A model generated the notes under the pieces. It did not search any database and was not told the DNA's origin. It saw only the letters and a program-made list of their open reading frames with translations. The position numbers and the translations under genes are program-made. From CAVQEK01 sp963711495 (lineage in GTDB: Bacteria; Bacteroidota; Bacteroidia; Cytophagales; Cyclobacteriaceae): a stretch of 64,000 bases of DNA. The stretch's first letter is position 1. Each line of letters begins with the position of its first letter. Of the stretch, positions 21,201 through 30,393 are shown in pieces. The stretch covers positions 1,612,001-1,676,000 of the forward strand of contig CAVQEK010000004.1 of assembly GCA_963711495.1 (NCBI GenBank). Reading direction: 5' to 3'.

Positions 21201-24200
21201 AAAGTTTGCGTTTCTCCTCCTCCCGGACTAATTCCGGAAAGGGACACAGTTTGTTGAGCTGCATCTTCGTTAATAGGGGCCGGGTCATTGATGACATTCA
21301 AGGTAGGCGCATCATTGACGGCCGTCACGTTGATGGTAAATGATTTGGAAATCGTGTTATTGGCAGATTGTTGGTCATTTACAGTGACGGTTACGTTGGC
21401 AGTTCCATTGGCATCTGCAACAGGTTTGAATTTAAGTGTGGCTTGTGAACCGCTGGTATATGTTATCGTTGGATTGGGAATTAGACTCGTATTATTCGAA
21501 GAAGCCGTTACCAGCAACGTTTGTGATTCTCCACCGCCAGCTGAAATACCGGTAAGGGTTATGTTTTGCTCTGCAGCATCTTCCAAAATATTAACAGGAC
21601 TGGCTATATCTGCTAAAGTAGGTGGATCATTGACCGGATTAACGGTAACAGTAAAAACTCTGGTAAAGGTGTTGTTGACCGATTGTTGATCATTTAATGT
21701 TACCGTGATTTGAGCCGTGCCGGATTGATTGGCAATTGGTGTAAATTTCAGGCTCCCTACATTATCCGGAGATGTATAGGTAACAATGGGATTTGGAATG
21801 AGCGATGTATTGTTTGAAGTGGCAGTGATCAAAACGGTTTGTACTTCTCCTCCGCCTGCAGAAATTCCACTGAGATTAACGGTTTGTGTACTGGCATCTT
21901 CATCGATGGTCATATTTGAAATAGCATCCAAAGTTGGGGGATCATTGACCGCATTGACCGTAACTATAAAAGTTTTTACAATGGTGTTAGAACTCGCCTG
22001 ACCATCATTGACAGTGACGGTAATCAAAGCTGTTCCGCTGGCATTGCCAAGTGGTGTGTAACGAAGAACACCACTTGCAGAAGGACTGGTATAGTTGACT
22101 GAAGGATTTGGGATTAATGCGGTGTTTGATGAAACCGCAGAAATGGTTATGGTTTGAGTCTCGAAAGGCCCTGGGGAAATACCGGTAAGGTTTACGATTT
22201 GCTCTCCGGCATCTTCATTGATCGGGGTCGGATTAGCAATATCTGCCAGCGTAGGCGGATCATTTACAGGGTTTACCGTGATGGTAAACGACTGGCTGAT
22301 ACTTTGATTTTGCCCGCCATTTGCTGTGCCACCGTTGTCAGATAGTATCACATTGATCACCGCTGTGCCGTATTTATTAGCGTCCGGAGTATAAGTTAAT
22401 GTGCCGGTGCCGTTAATGGCTGGTGCCGTGGCAAATGTTAAATTTCCAGTGGTGGAACCGATGGAAAGGTTGAAATTAAGCGTCTGGGTTAAATCCGGAT
22501 CGCCATCATTTATGCCAGTGGCGAAATTAGAAATAGATTGTGTTCCGGCATCCTCGTTGATTACAGGTGGATTTTCAGTGATAGTAAAGGTAGGTGCATC
22601 ATTAACCGGGGTAACATTAATGGTCATTGTATAGTTAGCCACACTTAGATCAATATTACCGGAATTGTCTCGTACTTTGAAAGTAAAAGTTGCATATGGA
22701 GAGCCATTTGCATTCGATGTAGCCGAAAATGTGAGTTTGGTAACATCCGGGCAAATATCGAGCGCATTCACATCCGCGCCATTGTATTTTAAATCTCCGG
22801 CAGTTTCTACAGAAATAATTTGAATACCCGCGAATGTATTGCCATCGGGATCACTGAATGTGAAGTCCGATGATTTGTAGGTGTAAACCTGATCCTCAAG
22901 CATACTGATAGTTTCATTACTTCCAACCGGCGGATCATTTACTGCACCGACATTGATGGTCATGGTATAACTGTCCGCAGACAAAGCACTACTGTTATCT
23001 TTTACTTTGAAAGAAAAGGAAGTATATGGGGTGCCATTTTCAGTCGTTACCGGCCGGAAAACAAGTTGGGTTACATCAGCTATTGTGGCAGGGAATGAGG
23101 TGACAGGTGTGGCGTTGTACAATAAGGTTCCCTTCGATACATTATTTTCTATTTCTATTCCAGCAAATGAATTGTTATCCGGATCGCTAAAGGAGAAATC
23201 TGATGTTTGAAAGACATAATCCATATCTTCCTGTGTATTCACCGAGCCATTTGCACCGATGGGGTTGTCTGGAACTGGCGTTACATTGATGGTCATGGTA
23301 TAATCCGACTGGCTGACATCTCCGCTGGAATCCCTCACTTTAAAATTAAAGGTGGCATAATTTGCGCCGTTTTCATTGGGCGTTGGGGTAAACGTAAGCT
23401 GGGAAATATTGCTGCAAATTTGATTGATGGTCACTGATGTTCCATTATATTTTAAAACACCATCGGTTGGAAGATCTATGATTTGAACTCCGGAAAAAGT
23501 ATGGCCGTCGATATCGCTGAAAGTGAAATCTGAAGCACCAAATGTGTATACCTCGTCTTCATTCATGGTAATATTTTCATTGGCGCCAACCGGAGGATCA
23601 TTGACAGCATTTACAGTCAGGGTGAATTCAGCAGTAGTACTGATACCCTGATTGAAGCCGTCATCTTTCAACACCACATTGTAGGTAGCCGTTCCGTTGG
23701 CATTGGCAGCAGGGGTATAAGTAAGATTGCCGGTTGATGCATTAATGGCCGGTGGAATATCGAAAGCAATGGTTCCGGTAGCAGCAGTTTGCGTCAATTC
23801 GAAAGTCAGTCCCTGAGTAAGTTCAGGATCACCATCGTCGATATTTTGGGCATAAGCCGACACTGTTTGAGCACTGGCATCTTCATTGACGGCGGGGGGA
23901 TCGCCATTCAGGGTAAAAGAGGGAGGCCCGTTCACTGCTGTCACAAACAATGTAAACGTAAGTGATGTTTCATTCTGTCCCCCATTGGCAGTTCCACCGG
24001 TATCGCGAAGTAAAACGGTAATGGCAGCCTGGCCATTGGTGTTGTTTGCAGCCGTAAATGTCAAGGCACCGGTAGTTACATTCACTGCAGGCGCTGAACT
24101 AAATGCCAGATTACTGGTCGTGCTATTAACCGTAATTTGAAAAGAAAGGGATTGGTCTGCTTCCGGATCGCCGTCGCCAATGTTGTAAGCAAATCCTGCA

Positions 24201-27200
24201 ACCGACTGTGGTCCTGAATTTTCACTGATCGCCTGGTTACCCAAAATATTGAAAACCGGCGCATCATTGACTCCGGTGATGGTAACAGTAAAGCTTTTTT
24301 GTATGGTGTTATTCAAGGATTGGCCATCGTCCACAGTAACGGTAATGGTTGCACTTCCATTGGCATTAGCAATTGGATTGTACGTCAATATTGCTGTAGC
24401 GCCACCTGCATAGTTCACTGCTGGATTGGGGATGATTGCCGGGTTCGAAGAAACTGCGCTCACCGTTACTGTTTCAGATTCACCTGGTCCTGGTGAAATA
24501 CCGGATAAATTAATTGTCTGTGGACCCGGGTCCTCCAGTATTGCAGCCGGGTCAGCAATATTATTTAAGGTCGGGGGGTCATTAACTGCATTAACAGTAA
24601 CTGTAAATGTTTTTATGGTTTGCGTCTGACCATCATCAGCGGTAACGGTAATCAAAGATGTTCCCGAAGCATTTGTGTTTGGCGTGTAATTCAGACTTCC
24701 TGTAGGTCCTGATGTGTAATTTACAGTTACTGATGGTATGAGGGCTATATTACCGGAACTGGCTGTAATGGTTACAGTTTGCGATTCGTTGGGTCCTGGT
24801 GAAATACCGGTTAATGCCACAGTTTGTTGTCCGGCATCTTCATTGATTGCCGCGGGTGACGTAATATTGTCGATGGTTGGAGGATCATTGACACTGTTCA
24901 CCGTTACTGTAAATGATTGTGAATAGGTATTGTCGCTACTGGCCCCGTCATCCACAGTAACATTAATGATTGCCGTTCCAAACAGATTGGCAGTTGGTGT
25001 GAATTTCAATGATCCGGTAGTTTGTGGTGAAGTATAAACGATGGTTGGAGTTGGAATTAATGCTGTATTACTGGAAGTTGCAGAAACCGATAAGCTTTGA
25101 TTTTCCAATGGACCGGCGGTAATGCCGGAAAGGGCAATGGTTTGTTCTGTGGCATCTTCATCGATGGTTACCGGATTTAATGCATTTAAAGTAGGTTGAT
25201 CATTGACCGCTGTTACGGATACATTGAAGGTTTTTTCAATGAATGAATTAATCGCTTGGCCATCCGAGACACGCACCGTTATCGTCGTGGAACCGGAGGC
25301 ATTCGCTTTGGGGGTATATGTTATTGAACCGATGTCGTTCGGATTAGTATAATTCACTAATACGTTGTCGATGAGGTTCGTATTGCTGGAGTTTGCTGTT
25401 ATGACCAAAGGTTGGTTTTCCCCATCTCCATCCGAAATCCCGGAAAGGTTGACAGTTTGCGGACCTGAATCTTCCGCTATTGGATCCGGATTGGTGATAT
25501 CATCCAGGGTGGGTGGATCATTGACGCTTTGGACTAAAATAGTGAATGTTCGTCCGGCCGAATCAGTACCGCCACCATTGTCCTGAACAGAAACGGTAAT
25601 ACCGGCCGAACCGTGTGCATTTGGCTGAGGTGTGAAAGTGATTGTGCCTGTAGAGGCTCCCTGTACATAGTTAACAGCACCATTGGGCACTACGGCTGTG
25701 TTGTCAGAAATTGCTTGTATGGTTAGGAATTGGGATGTCTCTCCTCCACCGGGTGATATACCGGTAAGATTGACCGTTATTACTTGGTCTTCATCAGAAG
25801 TAACATCACTGATGGGATTGATGGTCGGTGGGTCATTCACAGGATTCACGGTAACGAGAAATGATTTTGGAACAGTTACAATTCCATCACCAACCGTAAC
25901 CGTCACTGTGGCCGTTCCACTGGCATTCAGTACTGGGGTAAATGAAATACTACCAGTAGCGTTGGGACTGGTATAATTGACAGTAGGATTGGGTATAACT
26001 GCCGTATTATCAGAACTTGCATTGATGGTAATGGTCTGGGATTCACCACCACCGGATGAAATACCTGTTAGGTTTACTGTTTTGAGTCCGGAATCTTCAT
26101 CAAATGTCATGGCTGCTAAATCATCCAATGTTGGCGGATCGTTCACCGCGGCAATATTAATAGTCATGGTATATGCTGCAACACTCAAATCAATGCCATC
26201 ACTAACTTTATAACCGAATGTTGCATACCCATTTCCGTTTTCATTGGCTACTGGTGTAAAGGTAAGCTGCGAAATGGAGGCAGTCGGTATGTCCTGGTTT
26301 AAGGTCACATCAATCCCGTTCAATTGTAAGGAACCTTTGCTTTCCAGTGTTGTAATTCTGAGGGTGGTAAAAAGATCGCCATCCACATCGCTAAATGGAA
26401 AATTACCCGCAGAAAAAGTGAGTACCTGATCTTCGGTCCCCGAAACTGTATTCGACGAAGAAGTTGGAGGATCATTAATGGAATTGACATTAATGGTTAT
26501 GGCATTGGAAGGTGAGCTTTCTGCTGTACCGTCACTGACTTTAAATTGAATATTGTCATAGGGCGTTCCATTTCCATTCGGCAATGGACTGAATACTAAA
26601 TGGCCGGCAGCGATTTCTGATTGGGGAATCACTGCGTCATTTACAACATTCGCACTGTTGAGCTTTAAACTCCCAACTGATGCTGTTGAAGTAATCCGAA
26701 CACTCACCAAGGCATCGCCGTCGATATCACTAAATGCAAAATCAGCCAGGGTAAAAGTATAATTGTTGTCTTCGTTAATAGTGACTAATTTATTGGCTGA
26801 AGCAGGCGGATCATTCACTGCGTTTACACTGATGGTCATGGTATTGGCCGGACTACTTTCGGCAGTTCCGTCACTGACCGTGAAATTGAAGGAGTCATAA
26901 TTGCTGCCATTACCATTAGAAAGAGGAGTGTACTTCAGCAAACCACTTTGAATATCAGTTGCAGTAATAACCTGGTTTAAGGTTACATCGCTGCCATTGT
27001 ATTTCAGGGAACCAACTGTTTCCAGGGCGGTAATTTTAACACTGGCGATGGGATCGCTGTCAGCATCAGAATATGGAAAATCACCTAAAGTGAAAGTATA
27101 AGTCTGGTCCTCATCAAAGGTTACCGTATTATTGGTGGAGGTTGGGGCGGCTGCCCAGGACAAACTCAATGATGCCGTAAAAAGTACGGCAGATAAAATA

Positions 27201-27235
27201 TATTTCCATTTATTGAGTAAAATCCGAAAAATCAT
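15227..27235 (-). CDS. Giant 4002-residue repeat adhesin with type B (CHU_C) T9SS sorting domain
   Basis: A signal peptide (about 1-29) is followed by about 38 tandem domains of 90-100 residues. Two main kinds alternate in blocks. One is cadherin/VCBS-like, with NEDAGxQTVxLxGISxG and ITVTVNDG. The other has EDxxYTF, FSDxDG and YTMTINV. Near the C-terminus are dystroglycan-like Ig domains (LPSWLSLIDNQDG, NKPSWLNIEAVD). The last 85 residues are a gliding-motility C-terminal domain: FTPNGDLVNDTW, YTRSGELVFRS and LPSGVYYYVIEL. NDPP boundaries recur throughout. The arrangement predicts export through the T9SS and surface attachment as a long stalk or adhesin. A TACATTTG element at 27333-27340 may be a -7 box. 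First gene of the five-gene minus-strand cluster. Confidence 0.92.
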   Translation of the reverse strand: MIFRILLNKWKYILSAVLFTASLSLSWAAAPTSTNNTVTFDEDQTYTFTLGDFPYSDADSDPIASVKITALETVGSLKYNGSDVTLNQVITATDIQSGLLKYTPLSNGNGSNYDSFNFTVSDGTAESSPANTMTISVNAVNDPPASANKLVTINEDNNYTFTLADFAFSDIDGDALVSVRITSTASVGSLKLNSANVVNDAVIPQSEIAAGHLVFSPLPNGNGTPYDNIQFKVSDGTAESSPSNAITINVNSINDPPTSSSNTVSGTEDQVLTFSAGNFPFSDVDGDLFTTLRITTLESKGSLQLNGIDVTLNQDIPTASISQLTFTPVANENGNGYATFGYKVSDGIDLSVAAYTMTINIAAVNDPPTLDDLAAMTFDEDSGLKTVNLTGISSGGGESQTITINASSDNTAVIPNPTVNYTSPNATGSISFTPVLNASGTATVTVTVGDGIVTVPKSFLVTVNPVNDPPTINPISDVTSDEDQVITVNLTGISPGGGETSQFLTIQAISDNTAVVPNGAVNYVQGASTGTITFTPQPNAHGSAGITVSVQDNGGGTDSAGRTFTILVQSVNDPPTLDDITNPDPIAEDSGPQTVNLSGISDGDGENQPLVITANSSNTNLIDNVLVNYTNPNDIGSITYTPKANASGSTTITVRVSDGQAINSFIEKTFNVSVTAVNDQPTLNALNPVTIDEDATEQTIALSGITAGPLENQSLSVSATSSNTALIPTPTIVYTSPQTTGSLKFTPTANLFGTAIINVTVDDGASSDNTYSQSFTVTVNSVNDPPTIDNITSPAAINEDAGQQTVALTGISPGPNESQTVTITASSGNIALIPSVTVNYTSGPTGSLNYTPNTNASGTSLITVTADDGQTQTIKTFTVTVNAVNDPPTLNNIADPAAILEDPGPQTINLSGISPGPGESETVTVSAVSSNPAIIPNPAVNYAGGATAILTYNPIANANGSATITVTVDDGQSLNNTIQKSFTVTITGVNDAPVFNILGNQAISENSGPQSVAGFAYNIGDGDPEADQSLSFQITVNSTTSNLAFSSAPAVNVTTGALTFTAANNTNGQAAITVLLRDTGGTANGGQNETSLTFTLFVTAVNGPPSFTLNGDPPAVNEDASAQTVSAYAQNIDDGDPELTQGLTFELTQTAATGTIAFDIPPAINASTGNLTYTPAANANGTATYNVVLKDDGFNQGISTTAEFTLTVNAVNDPPVGANENITMNEDEVYTFGASDFTFSDIDGHTFSGVQIIDLPTDGVLKYNGTSVTINQICSNISQLTFTPTPNENGANYATFNFKVRDSSGDVSQSDYTMTINVTPVPDNPIGANGSVNTQEDMDYVFQTSDFSFSDPDNNSFAGIEIENNVSKGTLLYNATPVTSFPATIADVTQLVFRPVTTENGTPYTSFSFKVKDNSSALSADSYTMTINVGAVNDPPVGSNETISMLEDQVYTYKSSDFTFSDPDGNTFAGIQIISVETAGDLKYNGADVNALDICPDVTKLTFSATSNANGSPYATFTFKVRDNSGNIDLSVANYTMTINVTPVNDAPTFTITENPPVINEDAGTQSISNFATGINDGDPDLTQTLNFNLSIGSTTGNLTFATAPAINGTGTLTYTPDANKYGTAVINVILSDNGGTANGGQNQSISQSFTITVNPVNDPPTLADIANPTPINEDAGEQIVNLTGISPGPFETQTITISAVSSNTALIPNPSVNYTSPSASGVLRYTPLGNASGTALITVTVNDGQASSNTIVKTFIVTVNAVNDPPTLDAISNMTIDEDASTQTVNLSGISAGGGEVQTVLITATSNNTSLIPNPIVTYTSPDNVGSLKFTPIANQSGTAQITVTLNDQQSVNNTFTRVFTVTVNPVNDPPTLADIASPVNILEDAAEQNITLTGISAGGGESQTLLVTASSNNTSLIPNPTITYTSGSQATLKFKPVADANGTANVTVTVNDQQSANNTISKSFTINVTAVNDAPTLNVINDPAPINEDAAQQTVSLSGISPGGGETQTLSITITTDNVALFSNLSVNYSGGSTGSVVYTPAPDKSGIANITVTVNDFGSTNNLTTRTFKVTINAVNDPPTLNAINNPAAIDEDAPQQTISLSGISAGGGETQTLTVSATSGNTSIIPNPTVNYSGGTTGSLSYTPVTDAFGTVTITVTVNDGAASNNLVTRTFSVVVNSVNDAPTLNPISNPAAINEDAGLQTINLTGISAGPNETQTLKITATSSNTGLIPNPTVNYTSGSTGTLTYTPVVNKNGNAVITVTVDDQAATNHLVSRNFTVTVNAVNDPPTFDLLTDPAITENSDLYLLNGFAFNLDDGDPELTQGLTFDVQVTNTTSNLSFDQLPSVSAASGQLTFKAKDNTNGVATVSIRLVDDGSPSASSVTKTFKITVTPLNGNPSFSLNGNPPDVNEDAGPITVSGYAMNIDDGDPELTQILTFTVQLISANGLSFKTNPAINAGNGNLTYETAANSNGSAIFSAVLKDNGIPVAQSDAQIFTITVNPVNDPPTSGNITLSTNEDTKYTFKAGDFPFSDIDGQAFAGVQITALETTGDLEYNGADVIINQTCSDVTLLTFTPAANLSGSNSASFQFKVRDASGDISVANYTASFNVTAVADPPTSNDAMVSTLENQNYTFKETDFPFFDADPGDAFNGIRITALETRGTLVNNNVDVTLNEIITDVKKLVFKPSLNENGTPYATFKFQVRDKTGNFSTESYTMSISVGAVNEPPTGGNGTVSTLEDHNYTFKTADFKFQDSDGNAFAGIQIDTGVSNGTLEYDGAPADAGTNCPDVTKLVFKPNKDDNGSPYSSFTFKVRDDSGILDLSTSSYTMTINVPAVNDAPTFTVTNPPSISEDAGAQSITNFAKSINDGDPEANQTLTFNTSISSTTGNLTFSAAPTINVNNGTLTYTPDANKYGSAVITVILSDNGGTANGGINQSAPQQFTITVQSINDPPTLNNIPNPTAINEDAGMQTVNLSGISAGPFETQTLTVTATSSNTSLILNPVVTYTSPNATGKITYQPVKDANGSAIISVKVDDGQSSNNQIIKTFTVQVNAVNDPPTLNEIPDPNPISENAGEQTILLTGISAGGGESQTLIVTAASGNTALIPNPTISYSGGSTAQLSYKPQPSQNGSAVITVTVNDQQSTNNTVQKTFTISVGAVNDPPTLDPIADPAPISEDATVQTVNLSGITAGAGENQTLTITASSSNTNLISVININYKSPNTTGKLTYTPAANQFGTAVITVTVNDGAATNNTFSRQFTITVNPVPDTPSVTDALTNENTQSTSGLIITRNPSDGSEVNYFKITNITSGTLYYQDGVTTISAGTFIDVTQGNAGLRFTPLPNSTADGSFQVQSSLSNNDGGLGGGIITAHIIVNAIPTTTGIPDITTQEDGPQIAISLYDKFADQEDADNALTFTVSQITNEQLFMNYGIVNGQLTFDLASNQNGTSSITLKCEDKDGGFVETSFNITVNPVNDAPEFTSSPIINASQDAEYVYNIITKDAENDARTITATLLPSWLSLIDNQDGTALLSGIPNEADIGNHDVKLVVTDVNDASGTQSFTIDVNNVNDPPAITSDPVLTAQELELYEYNIEATDPDVGDSIGFSVINKPSWLNIEAVDRYHAKLFGIPPVGFSGNYATTVVATDRSGASDSQDFTIVVDIKNNRPVLEPIIINNLKEDNNFTFSKKVFVDAYSDADNDTIQLIKIVSLPSHGTLLLNGSMVNADDEISINNINQLVYSPDPDYYGNDLFEWNAFDGKGYSATKSTATFFIQNVNDPPRLEDLETNPLLFALGDDEKFITDQLRVVEVDLEDKISSAVVHISDHYKQGEDELLFDDMTKIKGVWSDSLGILTLSGIDTVMNYEDALRSVRYKNKNSFTPDFNARTITIVATDANDATSDPVSRKITFEDTFVPLDIPSGFTPNGDLVNDTWNIENIELYAETVVSVYTRSGELVFRSEGYQQEWDGTSNGQKLPSGVYYYVIELQKYKRTYKGSVTILK

Positions 27236-27491
27236 GTTGTGGACGCGAATATTTTTCCCAAATTAATCCTGAACCAACAGGTTAATTTCCATTTTTAGAG
27301 TCAGAAAAGTTAATCTGAAGGTCCAATGTTTACAAATGTAATTAAAATGTATTTTCTTATACTTTTAATACATACCATTTCATCGATTCGTGGTAAGCCT
27401 ATTAATGGATGTATTTTTCAAAGTTACAGCAAATTTATACATTAAATATAAATTTTTTTATTTTTTTTGTGAATTATTCAAGTTAAATGAT

Positions 27492-28676
27492 ATGCAAATT
27501 GTACTCATCATCCTTTTCATATTCAGCGTTCTAGTCGTGTTTTACGCCTACCTTGGCTATGGCCTGTTGTTATTTTTGCTGGTAAAGTTAAAGAGGGCTT
27601 TTAAGAAAAACAGACTGGAATACAATGATTTTGAACCTGACGTTACATTGCTGGTGGCAGCGTATAATGAAGAGGATTTTATTCGTCATAAAATTGAAAA
27701 TTCTCTGTCACTGGATTATCCAAACCATAAACTGAAATTACTTTTTGTGACTGACGGATCCTCGGATCGTACACCGGAAATAGTCAAAGAATATCCTCAA
27801 ATTCAATTGTTGCACCAACCAGAGAGAGGTGGCAAAATTGCGGCTGTGGAACGATCAATGCCACAGGTGAGAACGGAAATAGTTGTTTTTACTGATGCCA
27901 ATACATTGCTTAACAAAGAGGCCATCAGAAAAATTGTGCGACACTATGCCGATCCAAAAGTTGGGGTAGTTTCTGGTGAAAAACGGATTAAGAATCGTGA
28001 TACAGATGAAGCTGCAGGTGCAGGAGAAGGCTTGTATTGGAAATATGAATCGCGGCTTAAAAAGTGGGACTACGAGTTGTATTCTGTGGTTGGAGCCGCA
28101 GGAGAATTGTTTTCAATTCGAACGGAACTTTATAAGCCAATACCTCGGGATAGCCTGATTGAGGATTTCTACATGACGGTTCAAATTGCCAAAAGGGGCT
28201 ATAAAATTGCCTATGAACCAGAAGCATATGCGCTGGAAGATCCCAGTGCATCAGTTGGAGAGGAACTGAAACGCAAGATCAGGATTGCGGCAGGAGGTAT
28301 TCAGTCCGTTGTGAGAATGAAGGAATTGCTCAATCCGTTTCGCTATGGTCTACTCAGCTTTCAATATATTTCACACCGGGTTTTGCGGTGGACCATCGCT
28401 CCAATAGCATTACCATTAATATTTATCACCAATTTGTTACTTATGCCAATTAATGGCTTTTTTTATTGGCTGTTCTGGCTGCAATGTGCTTTTTATATTG
28501 TTTCATTGGTCGGATATTGGTTAGAAAGCAAAAATCTCCGGTTCAAATTACTTTTTGTTCCCTATTACTTTTGTATGATGAACTATGCGGTGTATCGGGG
28601 ATTCTTTCGATACATGCGGGGTTCACAATCGGTACTATGGGAAAAAGCCAGACGCAGGGACCAGCCGGCAATTTAA
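27492..28676 (+). CDS. Membrane glycosyltransferase, family 2
   Basis: 394 residues from the ATG at 27492. An in-frame extension to 27390 adds a Phe/Lys-rich stretch that does not look like part of the family. An N-terminal helix (QIVLIILFIFSVLVVFYAYL) is followed by a GT-A domain: VTLLVAAYNEEDFI, VTDGSSDRTPE, VFTDANTLLN as the metal-binding Asp motif, and EDFYMTVQIAKRGYKIAYEP near the catalytic base. RKIRIAAGGIQS replaces the QxxRW box. Three or more membrane helices lie at 300-380. It resembles processive polysaccharide synthases such as PgaC-like enzymes. Its 3' end overlaps the convergent aminotransferase gene by 4 bp. Confidence 0.88.
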   Translation: MQIVLIILFIFSVLVVFYAYLGYGLLLFLLVKLKRAFKKNRLEYNDFEPDVTLLVAAYNEEDFIRHKIENSLSLDYPNHKLKLLFVTDGSSDRTPEIVKEYPQIQLLHQPERGGKIAAVERSMPQVRTEIVVFTDANTLLNKEAIRKIVRHYADPKVGVVSGEKRIKNRDTDEAAGAGEGLYWKYESRLKKWDYELYSVVGAAGELFSIRTELYKPIPRDSLIEDFYMTVQIAKRGYKIAYEPEAYALEDPSASVGEELKRKIRIAAGGIQSVVRMKELLNPFRYGLLSFQYISHRVLRWTIAPIALPLIFITNLLLMPINGFFYWLFWLQCAFYIVSLVGYWLESKNLRFKLLFVPYYFCMMNYAVYRGFFRYMRGSQSVLWEKARRRDQPAI

Positions 28677-29794
28677 GCCCTCACCCTGAAAGATTTGATC
28701 TGATCACAAACGTAATGTGTTTCTTGACTTGTCATGCCCGGAAATAAGGGCAGGCTGAGTTCTGTCTGACATATTTTTTCAGCATTGGGAAAATCACCTC
28801 TTTTATAGCCTAGTGACTGGAAAGCATGATGTAAATGAACCGGCCGATGGTAATGGATAGCTGTTTCAATACCCACGTTTTTTAAATGGGTCCTCAATAA
28901 ATCCCGCTGAAGGCTAAGTACTGGGAATATATGATAGGATGACTGAAAATTTGGCATAATTTCCAGGAGGTTGACTGAATTGCTATTTTCCAGTTCGCGG
29001 GTGTATATTTGTGCGATTTCATTTCTTTGAGCATTCCATTGGTCGAGGTATTTGAGTTTGACATCTAGTATTGCGGCCTGCAACTCGTCGAGACGGCTGT
29101 TGTAGCCGGGTAATTCAATATTATTTCGATCGGTTCCCCCATAATTGCGAAGTTTCCGGATTTTTTCAGCGATTTCATCGTCGTTGGTCGTGACAGCCCC
29201 GGCATCACCCAAAGCGCCGAGATTTTTGATGGGATAGAAACTGGTGGCATTCACATGGCCAATGGTTCCGGTTTTTTTACCTTTAAATTCGGCACCATGC
29301 GATTGGGCAAAATCTTCAATGATATCCAGCTTGTTACTTTTCGTAATATCAATTAGCGCTTCCATATCGCATGGATTGCCATATAGATGCACAGGAATGA
29401 TGGCACGGGTCCTGGGTGAGATCAATTCTTCAATTTTGTTTGGATCGATATTACCGGTTTTCGAATCTACATCGACCAGTATTGGACTGGCCCCTGAATG
29501 GACCACAGCCAGTGCTGTTGCCACGAAAGTGTGTGCCGGAAGGATAACTTCATCGCCGTCGCCAATGTCAAGGCTTTTTAATGCCAGAAATAATGCATCG
29601 TGACCACTTGCCACACCAACGACATGTTTACATCCCAAATATGCTGCGAAATTCGTTTCGAAGGTTTTTGAACGGTTTCCAAGAATATACCACTGGTCTC
29701 TGTAAAACTGCTTAAAGGCATCGACAATTTCCGATTCAATGGCAGGATGTATCCGTTGGAAAGGCACGTATTTTACCTGACGGTTGGCTTTCAT
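28673..29794 (-). CDS. DegT/DnrJ/EryC1/StrS family PLP aminotransferase
   Basis: 373 residues, full length. A sugar aminotransferase of the DegT family, normally transferring an amino group to a nucleotide-linked keto sugar. Visible landmarks are GVASGHDALFLALKSLDIGDGDEVI, split over the PLP-binding helix and strand, IIEDFAQSHGA with the cofactor Asp, and SFYPIKNLGALGDAGA with the PLP Lys. The substrate is not known. It overlaps the upstream HAD gene by 4 bp (ATGA), which indicates one operon, and is probably part of surface glycan building along with the neighbouring glycosyltransferase. Confidence 0.92.
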   Translation of the reverse strand: MKANRQVKYVPFQRIHPAIESEIVDAFKQFYRDQWYILGNRSKTFETNFAAYLGCKHVVGVASGHDALFLALKSLDIGDGDEVILPAHTFVATALAVVHSGASPILVDVDSKTGNIDPNKIEELISPRTRAIIPVHLYGNPCDMEALIDITKSNKLDIIEDFAQSHGAEFKGKKTGTIGHVNATSFYPIKNLGALGDAGAVTTNDDEIAEKIRKLRNYGGTDRNNIELPGYNSRLDELQAAILDVKLKYLDQWNAQRNEIAQIYTRELENSNSVNLLEIMPNFQSSYHIFPVLSLQRDLLRTHLKNVGIETAIHYHRPVHLHHAFQSLGYKRGDFPNAEKICQTELSLPLFPGMTSQETHYVCDQIKSFRVRA

Positions 29795-30393
29795 TGGACT
29801 TGTTGGTCAAATGGTCTGAAAAACTGATGTTCTGCCAGGGAAAGCATGGGAAGATCTCCTTTGCTGTTGCCATAAGCATAGATTGGCTTATATTTTGAAA
29901 TCTCCAGCAAGGTCTTGATCCGGTTCACCTTCTCCGGACCGTTACAATTGGCAGAAAGAAATCGCCCGGTGGCCTTTTCATTATTAAATTCCATTTTAGT
30001 GCAGATCAGTTCCACACCGGTTTCATGCGCCCAGTTCTCTAGCCAGATGTCCAAACTGGCAGAAATCACGACCACCCGGTGGCCTTGCTGTTGGTGCCAC
30101 TTGATTTTATCCAGGGCTTCATTGTAAATAATATTTGGAATAATTTCTGCACAAAATGCTTTGCCGATATCAAACAATTCGGATTTATATTTTCCCCTGT
30201 AAAGAAATGATATGACCTGTCTTTTGGCCACAGAGCCATCTTTTTTGAAAAACAGATGATACAATATGAAGGGGGAATGCAGTCCCAGCACGAAATAAAA
30301 CCCCAACTTTCCCTGGGTATATTTTATAAATTCCAACAGAGAATCTTTTTTGGTAATGGTACCATCAAAATCAAATAAAGCAAGTCCTTGCAT
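29791..30393 (-). CDS. HAD-IB family phosphatase (SerB-like)
   Basis: 200 residues with the HAD fold. Motif I is LFDFDGTITKKDS, with the nucleophile Asp and acid/base Asp; motif II is VVISASLD; motif III/IV is AYGNSKGDLPML. The cap region YKPIYAYG and the KYTQGKLGFYF segment are like HAD-IB members that act on phosphoserine, lipid or sugar phosphates. The substrate is not defined by the sequence. It is the first gene of a two-gene overlap with the DegT aminotransferase, so the two probably act in one pathway. Confidence 0.88.
   Translation of the reverse strand: MQGLALFDFDGTITKKDSLLEFIKYTQGKLGFYFVLGLHSPFILYHLFFKKDGSVAKRQVISFLYRGKYKSELFDIGKAFCAEIIPNIIYNEALDKIKWHQQQGHRVVVISASLDIWLENWAHETGVELICTKMEFNNEKATGRFLSANCNGPEKVNRIKTLLEISKYKPIYAYGNSKGDLPMLSLAEHQFFRPFDQQVQ

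Noticed and set aside
15598..26429. Many 60-130-residue plus-strand frames opposite the adhesin gene
   Set aside because: They recur with the domain period of the adhesin and are antisense shadows of one continuous 4002-codon frame.
27390..27491. A longer start for the glycosyltransferase
   Set aside because: The extra 34 residues are a Phe/Lys-rich stretch from AT-rich intergenic DNA; the Met at 27492 begins the expected membrane helix.
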